This document shows positions 33,290 to 39,065 of a stretch of 39,065 nucleotides of DNA, piece by piece. A model generated the notes under the pieces. It was not told the origin of the DNA. It worked only from the letters and a program-made list of their open reading frames with translations, and ran no database searches. This DNA is from an uncultured Mediterraneibacter sp. (lineage in GTDB: Bacteria > Bacillota > Clostridia > Lachnospirales > Lachnospiraceae), in the NCBI GenBank assembly GCA_944376695.1, contig CALWDM010000025.1:1-39065 (forward strand), given 5' to 3'. Made by a program: the position numbers and the translations under genes. Every line of letters begins with the position of its first letter. The stretch's first letter is position 1.

Positions 33290-34564
33290 ATGAAAAACTA
33301 CAGAAAAAGAATTGCCGATGATATTCTGATACGGAAATTGGAAGGCAAAGGCGCGGTGCTGATCGAAGGACCGAAATGGTGTGGTAAAACGACGACTGCT
33401 GAACAGATTGCCGCCAGTATTCTGTATATGGATGACCCGGAAAAGAAGGAACAGAACATTGCCATGTCCGAACTGAGTCCCAAACGGCTGCTAAAGGGTG
33501 AAACACCGAGGCTTATCGATGAATGGCAGCTTGCTCCAAAACTCTGGGACGCGATCCGGTTCGAGGTTGACCACCGTGACCAGCTCGGGCAGTTTGTACT
33601 CACTGGATCTGCTGTACCCGCCGATACAAGAGAAATTACTCATTCCGGTACAGGACGCTTTACCTGGCTGACAATGAGGCCAATGAGCCTGTATGAATCG
33701 GGAGATTCTACGGGGCATGTCAGTTTGAAAGATCTGTTTTCCGGCGTGTCTGAAATTGACGGGGATTCTGACTTAAGTATCGACCGCCTGGCATTCCTTG
33801 TGTGTCGGGGCGGATGGCCTCAGGCGGTGGATATGCGTGATGAAATTGCCTTGGATCAGGCGATGGACTATTATGACGCTGTTGTCCATGCTGACATTAA
33901 CCGGGCTGATAACGTGCAGAAGAATCCGGAAAGAGTGAAACGGCTCATGCGTTCCTATGCAAGAAATCAGGGCGGACAGGTCCCTAATACCGTGCTTTCA
34001 CAGGATATTGCCGCAAACGATGAAACGCCGATCAGTGAAGAAACAGTTGCGGCGTATGTGAATGCCCTGCGGAAAATTTTTGTTGTAGAGGATATGCCTG
34101 CCTGGAATCCGAACCTTCGGTCTAAAACTGCGATCCGCTCCTCGGATACCCGTTATTATATCGACCCATCTATCGCGGCTGCGGCATTGGGTATCGGACC
34201 GAATGACCTCATAAACGACTTGAAGACTTTCGGATTTCTGTTTGAAACTCTTTGTGTCAGAGATCTCCGCGTTTTTGCAGATGCTCTGAACGGAGAAGTT
34301 TACCACTACCGGGACAAGGAAGGGCAGGAGTGTGATGCGGTCGTCCATTTAAGAAATGGCAGATACGGACTTATTGAAATCAAACTTGGAGGTGACAAAC
34401 TGATCGAGGAGGGAGCCAGAAGCCTGAAATCAATGGAAGCGAAAATCGATACTGATAAGATGAACGCTCCGTCTTTTCTTATGGTTTTGACGGGCATCGG
34501 GGATTATGCTTATCGCCGGAAGGATGGAGTGTATATAGTGCCTATCGGCTGTCTGAAGAACTGA
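33290..34564 (+). CDS. AAA_14/DUF4143-type ATPase of unknown role
   Basis: A 424-residue protein. The N-terminal ATPase has Walker A GPKWCGKTT (Lys33), Walker B-like RLIDEWQLAP and sensor VLTGSAVP. The C-terminal DUF4143 part ends in the pattern ECDAVVHLRNGRYGLIEIKLGG, which resembles a PD-(D/E)xK fold. Such proteins are common, often solitary and sometimes duplicated accessory genes in gut Firmicutes and Bacteroidetes; their function is not established. It has its own promoter and GAGGTG ribosome binding site (33278-33283). AT-rich DNA without genes follows to 34665. Defence or toxin-antitoxin links are possible but nothing adjacent supports them. Confidence 0.88.
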   Translation: MKNYRKRIADDILIRKLEGKGAVLIEGPKWCGKTTTAEQIAASILYMDDPEKKEQNIAMSELSPKRLLKGETPRLIDEWQLAPKLWDAIRFEVDHRDQLGQFVLTGSAVPADTREITHSGTGRFTWLTMRPMSLYESGDSTGHVSLKDLFSGVSEIDGDSDLSIDRLAFLVCRGGWPQAVDMRDEIALDQAMDYYDAVVHADINRADNVQKNPERVKRLMRSYARNQGGQVPNTVLSQDIAANDETPISEETVAAYVNALRKIFVVEDMPAWNPNLRSKTAIRSSDTRYYIDPSIAAAALGIGPNDLINDLKTFGFLFETLCVRDLRVFADALNGEVYHYRDKEGQECDAVVHLRNGRYGLIEIKLGGDKLIEEGARSLKSMEAKIDTDKMNAPSFLMVLTGIGDYAYRRKDGVYIVPIGCLKN

Positions 34565-34678
34565 TCCGGTAAAAAAATATGAAAATAATATAAATTAAAA
34601 GACTTATAGTTAAAAAATTAACAATAAAAAAGATTAAAAAAAGATAGTTAAAAATTGCACAAAATTTGCCCGGACGGG

Positions 34679-34707
34679 TTACATTTCTCTTTTTTCTGGT
34701 GTATAAT
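34679..34707 (+). promoter_or_regulatory. Promoter of the APH-fold kinase gene
   Basis: TTACAT (34679-34684), a 17-bp spacer, then a perfect TATAAT (34702-34707). The preceding bases 34565-34665 are very A/T-rich and may act as an UP element. Confidence 0.6.
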
Positions 34708-34761
34708 ATCTCCATCGAGAAAAAGAAATGCGCAAACGCAGATCAAGGAGGGCATGATTAT

Positions 34762-35517
34762 ATGAAGCTGGAAGAAAAAAATATTATCGTAAAACGTCCG
34801 TATAAGACAGTCTACAGATGCGATGACAGTATCGTCAAAGTATTCGCTGAGACACATCCGAAGTCAGATGTATTTAACGAGGCGCTGATCACATCCCAGA
34901 TCGAGGCGACGGGCCTGGATATTCCGAAGGTAAAAGGAGTGACTCAGATCGACGGGAAATGGGCGATCGAGATCGAGTATAAAGACGGCAAGACTCTGGA
35001 GGAGATGATGACTTCTGACAGGAAGAACATTGCCAGATACATGGAAGACTTTGTGAATCTTCAGATCGAGGTACAGAGCAAATCATTCCCGCTTCTGAAA
35101 GGAATGAAGGATAAGCTATCCCGACAGATCAACAGTCTGAAAGAGGTGGATGCAACGACAAGGTATGAGCTGCTGACCCGCCTTGAGAGTATGCCGAAGC
35201 ACAATAAAGTCTGCCACGGAGATTTTAATCCGAGCAATGTGATTGTAGGAAAGAACGGGAAGATGACGGTCGTTGACTGGGCGCATGCAACACAGGGAAA
35301 TGCCAGTGCGGATGCGGCTATGACCTATCTCCTCTTCGCGCTGAAAGACCAGGAGACAGCAGATCTCTATCTGAACATGTTCTGCAAGAAGAGCGATACA
35401 GCGAGACAGTATGTACAGCAGTGGCTTCCGATCGTTGCGGCGGCGCAGCTTACGAAAAACAATGAGTTTGAGAAAGACTTCCTGATGAAGTGGATCGATG
35501 TGATCGATTATCAGTAG
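34762..35517 (+). CDS. APH-family small-molecule kinase
   Basis: A 251-residue protein with the aminoglycoside phosphotransferase/choline kinase fold. The catalytic loop is CHGDFNPSN (Asp154, Asn159) and the metal-binding Asp172 is in VVDWAHA. Members phosphorylate antibiotics, choline, homoserine or sugars; the sequence does not tell which. It is a single gene with a strong promoter and a perfect terminator, and nothing nearby suggests a pathway. AAGGAGGG at 34745-34752 sets ATG 34762; the frame is open further upstream across the promoter, which is not coding. Confidence 0.85.
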   Translation: MKLEEKNIIVKRPYKTVYRCDDSIVKVFAETHPKSDVFNEALITSQIEATGLDIPKVKGVTQIDGKWAIEIEYKDGKTLEEMMTSDRKNIARYMEDFVNLQIEVQSKSFPLLKGMKDKLSRQINSLKEVDATTRYELLTRLESMPKHNKVCHGDFNPSNVIVGKNGKMTVVDWAHATQGNASADAAMTYLLFALKDQETADLYLNMFCKKSDTARQYVQQWLPIVAAAQLTKNNEFEKDFLMKWIDVIDYQ

Positions 35518-35537
35518 AACAGGAAGCAGGTAAATAA

Positions 35538-35583
35538 AAAGACCGGCGCCGTATGATTTGTTCCTCATACGGCGCCGGTCTTT
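35538..35583. terminator. Perfect bidirectional terminator
   Basis: A 19-bp perfect stem, AAAGACCGGCGCCGTATGA (35538-35556) with its exact complement (35565-35583), and an 8-nt loop. A-rich sequence precedes and TTT ends it, so it can serve both the kinase gene and the convergent SleB-type gene. Confidence 0.9.
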
Positions 35584-35614
35584 GCATACTGTGTTATCGA
35601 AACAAAATTTATAC

Positions 35615-36670
35615 TTACCAGCTTGGGAAGAAAAGATTTCCTCCGATGTTGACTCCGGGCCTGTTCGTTGACCCTGCGTACAGGAAGAAATAGCAGTCGG
35701 ACACTGCCGCCAGCCTTGCTCCGTTGATCGCATCCTGAGCGACCTGCATGGAGAGCGCTGTGGGACCTGAGTCGATTACATTCTGGAGACGGCCTGTCCA
35801 CACCGGCTCAAACTGTCCCTGCGCGTAGATGACTCCGCTGACAGAGTTTGGGAAGCGGGGATCCTCCACGCGATTCATGATGACAGTGGCAACAGCCAAA
35901 AGGGAGTTGTACTCCTGGTGTGCTTCGCATTGAATGATTGCGGCCAGGAGAGTGATGTCATCTGCGGTGGCGTTTATCGCGCCGCCGTTGATCACGGAGC
36001 TGTTATAACCGCCTCCGTAGGAGATCGTCTCCTGGGCTGCGATGCGGGCTGCTTCCTCAGCTTTTGCCTGCTCCAGCCGGGCCTGTACGTCTGCAAGGTT
36101 TGTGGAGGTCTCCTCAGCTTTTGCCTGAAGCTCATTCCGACGGGCAGTCAGGCTGTCCTGAATCTCTTTGAGAGAATCCTGCTGGATCTCCAGAGTCTCT
36201 TTCTGCTCCCCGATCTGCTCGTGGATTGTTTTCAGATTATCGAGGGCCGCCCTGTCGTATTCGCTCAGGTTTTCGATGAAATCCGCTTTATTAAGGAAAT
36301 CTGTCATATTTTCAGCAGAGAAAAGCATCTCAAGAAGTGTTGCATTCCCGTGCTCATACATATATTTAATACGGGCTTTCATGTCTTCATACTGCTGGTT
36401 TTCGTTCTCTTCCGCCTCGGCCAGCGCGTCAGATGTACGCTCGATTTCCCCGTTCATGATCTCGATCTGCATTTCCGCGGTGGAAATTTCTTCACTCAAT
36501 GCGAGGATTTCCTTATTGATGCCCTCCAGTTCGCTCTGAAGAGCTGTACTCTGTCCTTCCAGACTGGAAATATCCCCGTCCGCGAAAGAAGGAAAAACTG
36601 AAAGTACAATTGCGAGGGAACTGATCAGAATGATGCCTGACTTGCTCCAACGTTTTTTGTATATTTTCAT
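35615..36670 (-). CDS. Secreted coiled-coil protein with SleB-type cell-wall hydrolase domain
   Basis: A 351-residue exported protein. A signal peptide ends near PSFADG (about residue 31). Residues 33-215 form a long coiled coil like that of PcsB/CwlO-type proteins. Residues 240-351 match the SleB/CwlJ hydrolase domain, with Glu in IIQCEAHQEYNSLLAVATVIMNR as the expected catalytic acid. SleB enzymes are lytic transglycosylases of the spore cortex, but this coiled-coil pairing fits a cell-division or growth hydrolase controlled by FtsEX-like partners. That role is inference. Promoter at 36718-36746. Confidence 0.88.
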   Translation of the reverse strand: MKIYKKRWSKSGIILISSLAIVLSVFPSFADGDISSLEGQSTALQSELEGINKEILALSEEISTAEMQIEIMNGEIERTSDALAEAEENENQQYEDMKARIKYMYEHGNATLLEMLFSAENMTDFLNKADFIENLSEYDRAALDNLKTIHEQIGEQKETLEIQQDSLKEIQDSLTARRNELQAKAEETSTNLADVQARLEQAKAEEAARIAAQETISYGGGYNSSVINGGAINATADDITLLAAIIQCEAHQEYNSLLAVATVIMNRVEDPRFPNSVSGVIYAQGQFEPVWTGRLQNVIDSGPTALSMQVAQDAINGARLAAVSDCYFFLYAGSTNRPGVNIGGNLFFPSW

Positions 36671-36717
36671 ACCTAAAATTCCTTTCTCCGTGCGATTGAT
36701 TAAGCTGCCGGAAAACT

Positions 36718-36746
36718 ATTATACTATAAATTGCGCAATTTGGCAA
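36718..36746 (-). promoter_or_regulatory. Promoter of the SleB-domain gene
   Basis: On the minus strand TTGCCA (36741-36746), a 17-bp spacer, then perfect TATAAT (36718-36723), 47 bp from the start codon. Confidence 0.65.
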
Positions 36747-36759
36747 ACTCTGATAGAAT
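36731..36759 (+). promoter_or_regulatory. Promoter of the HAD phosphatase-uppP pair
   Basis: TTGCGC (36731-36736), a 17-bp spacer, then TAGAAT (36754-36759). It overlaps the divergent SleB-gene promoter, so the two likely compete for polymerase. Confidence 0.5.
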
Positions 36760-36797
36760 GGATTTACAATTTGGCGCAGCAGTTCAGCCATCAGGCT

Positions 36798-36831
36798 GTG
36801 CGGGCGGGAAAAGCATACCCGCACGCTTTTT
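36798..36831 (+). terminator. Attenuator-like hairpin in the HAD leader
   Basis: GTGCGGG (36798-36804) pairs with CCCGCAC (36818-36824), then GCTTTTT. It lies between the promoter and the HAD phosphatase start, so it may end part of the transcripts early. Confidence 0.5.
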
Positions 36832-36874
36832 CGACCGGCGAAGCTGAACTCCGGGCGCTCAGAAAGGACAGAGA

Positions 36875-37723
36875 ATGAAACACAGAATAAAAATGATAGG
36901 CCTGGATCTGGACGGCACTTTGCTTACGGACCGAAAAGAGATCACTCAGCGAACGAGGAAAGCAATCAGCAGGGCGATAGAAGAAGGCGTCGTTGTCCTT
37001 GCCGCCACAGGCAGGCCCTGGATGGGAGTCCCGGAAGAACTCAGAGAGTTCCCGGGCATGCGGTATGCGCTTACCTCCAACGGAGCCAGGATACTCGACG
37101 TGCAGGAGGGCATTGTCCTGGAAGAGCATCTGCTCCCGCAGGACTCTGCGAAAAAGGCGCTGAAAATCTGCGGGAAGTACGATACGCTGCAGGAGATTTA
37201 TTTTGACGGGCAGGGCTACGCCCCGGCGGATAAGATTGCAAGGGCCGAGCGCTATCACAAGAATCCGAATATGCGGGAATATATCAGGAAGACCCGCATC
37301 CCGGTCGATGACATCTTTGAACTTCTGGAGGGGGAGAGCAGAGAGCCTGACAAGGTGCAGGCGTTGTTTGCGGATATGGAAGAGCGGGCGGCAGCGTGGA
37401 GAGAACTGGAGATGGAGCCTGATCTGGAGCTGGTGGGCTCTCTGGGATATAATATAGAAATAAATGCACGGGGCGTCAATAAAGGGACCGGGCTTGTGAA
37501 CCTGGGCAGGCTGCTCGGCATTCAGCGCGAAGAGATCATGGCGTGCGGGGACGGAGACAATGACACCGTGATGCTCCGCGAAGCCGGATTTGGCGTTGCC
37601 ATGGGAAATGCAGAAGAACAGGTGAAAGAGGCGGCGGATTATATCACGCTGACGAATGAAGAGGAAGGCGTTGCAGAAGCAATTGAAAAATTTGTTCTCG
37701 GAGGAGGAAAAGGAGTATGTTAG
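36875..37723 (+). CDS. Cof-type HAD-IIB phosphatase
   Basis: A 282-residue hydrolase. DLDGT (Asp11, Asp13) is the nucleophile motif, LAATGR is motif II, a basic motif III region follows, and GDGDND near residue 227 is motif IV. A C2B cap lies between. Family members dephosphorylate sugar phosphates, FMN and similar metabolites; the substrate cannot be read. CAGAAAGGACAG at 36859-36870 is the ribosome binding region. Its stop overlaps the uppP start by 7 bp, so the two are translated together. Confidence 0.92.
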   Translation: MKHRIKMIGLDLDGTLLTDRKEITQRTRKAISRAIEEGVVVLAATGRPWMGVPEELREFPGMRYALTSNGARILDVQEGIVLEEHLLPQDSAKKALKICGKYDTLQEIYFDGQGYAPADKIARAERYHKNPNMREYIRKTRIPVDDIFELLEGESREPDKVQALFADMEERAAAWRELEMEPDLELVGSLGYNIEINARGVNKGTGLVNLGRLLGIQREEIMACGDGDNDTVMLREAGFGVAMGNAEEQVKEAADYITLTNEEEGVAEAIEKFVLGGGKGVC

Positions 37724-38544
37724 AAATATTAAAGACGATCATATTCGGTATTGTAGAAGGGATCACAGAATGGCTGCCCATCAGCAGCACGGGGCATCTG
37801 ATCCTGCTGAATGAATTCCTGAAGCTGGAACAGGGAGACGCGTTTTTTGAGATGTTCCAGGTGGTGATCCAGCTCGGCGCGATCCTGGCGGTGATCGTGA
37901 TCTATTTCCATAAACTGAACCCGTTCTCGCCGAAGAAAACCCAGAAACAGAAGATGATGACATGGCAGATCTGGATCAAAGTACTGATCGGATCGGTGCC
38001 GGCTGCTGTCGTAGGGCTGCTGTTCAACGACTGGATCGATGAAAAGCTGTACCACTGGTACGTGGTGGCGGCAATGCTCATTGTCTATGGTATCCTCTTT
38101 ATTATAGTAGAGAATTATCAGAAAGGGAGAGAACAGAAAGTGACAGGCATTTCCCAGCTGAGTATCAGGATGCTGCTTGTCATCGGTGTGTTCCAGATGC
38201 TGGCGATGATCCCCGGCACCTCCCGTTCGGGCGCTACGATCGTGGGAGCTCTCATGCTGGGCGTATCGAGAGGCGTGGCGGCAGAGTTTACGTTTTTCCT
38301 TGCTATCCCGGTCATGTTCGGAGCCAGCGCGCTGAAGCTGTATAACTTTGGGTTTGATTTTACGGGGATGCAGGCTGCGATCCTCGCCGTCGGAATGGCA
38401 GTGTCATTTCTCGTATCGGTCATAGCGATCAAATTCCTGCTGAAATATATCAAAAATCATGATTTCAAAGTATTTGGATATTACCGGATCGTTCTCGGTG
38501 TGATCGTATTCCTGTACTTTGGGATAAGCACGATGCTCTCATAA
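37717..38544 (+). CDS. uppP: Undecaprenyl-diphosphate phosphatase
   Basis: A 275-residue polytopic membrane enzyme of the BacA/UppP family. It shows the two signature motifs [17 protein letters not shown] (residues 11-27) and [12 protein letters not shown] (about 165-177). It regenerates undecaprenyl phosphate, the lipid carrier of peptidoglycan and teichoic acid synthesis, and gives bacitracin tolerance when abundant. Length is normal. GGAGGAGGAAAAGG before ATG 37717 lies in the end of the HAD gene. Confidence 0.96.
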   Translation: MLEILKTIIFGIVEGITEWLPISSTGHLILLNEFLKLEQGDAFFEMFQVVIQLGAILAVIVIYFHKLNPFSPKKTQKQKMMTWQIWIKVLIGSVPAAVVGLLFNDWIDEKLYHWYVVAAMLIVYGILFIIVENYQKGREQKVTGISQLSIRMLLVIGVFQMLAMIPGTSRSGATIVGALMLGVSRGVAAEFTFFLAIPVMFGASALKLYNFGFDFTGMQAAILAVGMAVSFLVSVIAIKFLLKYIKNHDFKVFGYYRIVLGVIVFLYFGISTMLS

Positions 38545-38608
38545 TGCCGGATTACATATGAAATGCATATAATTGCATATTTTACCTGCATGAAAGGTTC
38601 AGATATAC

Positions 38609-38636
38609 TTGTTTTTTGTGAGAAATATGTTAAAAT
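38609..38636 (+). promoter_or_regulatory. Promoter of the amino-acid-type binding protein gene
   Basis: TTGTTT (38609-38614), a 16-bp spacer, then TAAAAT (38631-38636), 53 bp upstream of the start. Confidence 0.5.
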
Positions 38637-38688
38637 ATGAAATTAGTCTGTATGATTATGCAGAAAGAGAAATAAATGGAGGAATGAA

Positions 38689-39045
38689 ATGATGAAGAAG
38701 TTATTAGCAGCAGCTTTATGTGCGGTCCTCGCTGTGGGAGCGCTCGCGGGATGCGGGAGCAAAGACAGCGGCGGAGATAACAGCGGTGCAGACAGCAGCG
38801 CAAAGACAGCGAAGGTGATCGATGTGGACCTGACGAATGAGGAATATGCGTTCGGCGTCGACAAGACACAGCCGGAACTTCTGGAGCAGGTAAATGCATT
38901 TATCAGTAAGATCAAAGAAGACGGGACGCTTGATGAGATCTGCGATAAGTATTTCGGCGGCGGAGAACCCACGCCGGTGGAGTCTGCGGGGTTGAGTGAA
39001 AAAGTAAATTCCACATGTAAAAGTAAATTCCATACTGAAGACTAA
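38689..39045 (+). pseudogene. Amino-acid ABC transporter binding lipoprotein, disrupted after about 100 codons
   Basis: The signal MMKKLLAAALCAVLAVGALAGC has a lipobox (LAGC, Cys22). The following part, with VIDVDLTNEEYAFGVDKTQP and DGTLDEICDKYFGGGEPTPV, resembles the N-terminus of clostridial amino-acid-type binding proteins, which normally run to well over 250 residues. Here the frame continues only as SEKVNSTCKSKFHTED and stops at 39043-39045. The tail lies in DNA with 19-bp repeats that look like an insertion-sequence end. The rest of the gene may lie beyond the window. GGAGG at 38678-38682 sets the start; ATG 38692 is an equal alternative. Confidence 0.75.
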
Positions 39046-39065
39046 ATTCGATATTCTGGGGTTTG
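38997..39065. mobile_element. Probable insertion-sequence end (IS21-like repeats)
   Basis: AAAAGTAAATTCCA occurs at 39000-39013 and 39019-39032, and a third related word CTAAATTCGA at 39042-39051. The TAAATTC core repeats every 19 bp. Multiple terminal repeats of this spacing are known at ends of IS21-family elements. No transposase gene is inside the window, so the family is inferred. Confidence 0.5.

Noticed and set aside
1-39065. CRISPR arrays, tRNA or rRNA genes
   Set aside because: No regularly spaced identical repeats with variable spacers, no cloverleaf with TTCRA loop and no rRNA sequence were seen; the hairpin modules are not array-like.

Overview
The window reads as chromosomal DNA from a low-to-mid GC, anaerobic Gram-positive bacterium of the class Clostridia, most likely Lachnospiraceae-like. 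The reasons are the S10-spc-alpha ribosomal gene order, a zinc-type S14, a YesM/YesN two-component pair beside LplB/YtcP-type sugar permeases, a bifunctional AdhE with Rex-like sites, and consistently strong AGGAGG ribosome binding sites. Genus cannot be set from sequence reading alone.

Region 1 (1-15280) is the S10-spc-alpha cluster, all on the + strand: rplD (5' cut) rplW rplB rpsS rplV rpsC rplP rpmC rpsQ rplN rplX rplE rpsN rpsH rplF rplR rpsE rpmD rplO secY adk infA rpmJ rpsM rpsK rpsD rpoA rplQ. No map gene lies between adk and infA, and no ecf transporter genes follow rplQ. Seven gaps in the cluster carry an intergenic repeat made of hairpin modules of the form CTTA-NN-GA-stem-loop-stem-GA-NN-TTAG. 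The arms change in compensating pairs between copies, while a T.T mismatch and a tandem G.A/A.G mismatch are kept in nearly all of them. One gap carries two copies in the opposite orientation. This is the best candidate for an undescribed element in the window.

Region 2 (15281-30330) starts with a Gdx/SugE-type SMR exporter and is otherwise a glycan-use locus built on two divergent units. The minus-strand unit is response regulator, histidine kinase, GH29 alpha-L-fucosidase, each overlapping the next. The plus-strand unit is two permeases, a lipoprotein binding protein, a sulfatase without signal peptide, and a 1551-residue surface protein with discoidin-like modules, an unassigned hydrolase-like core and a probable wall anchor. 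Together they suggest capture of a sulfated, fucosylated glycan at the surface, import of oligosaccharides, and desulfation and defucosylation inside the cell.

Region 3 (30331-39065) holds separately promoted genes: adhE with Rex-like operators, an AAA_14/DUF4143 ATPase, an APH-fold kinase, a minus-strand coiled-coil plus SleB-type hydrolase, a Cof-type HAD phosphatase overlapping uppP, and an amino-acid-type binding lipoprotein. The last is cut after about 100 codons by DNA with 19-bp periodic repeats, which looks like the end of an insertion sequence.
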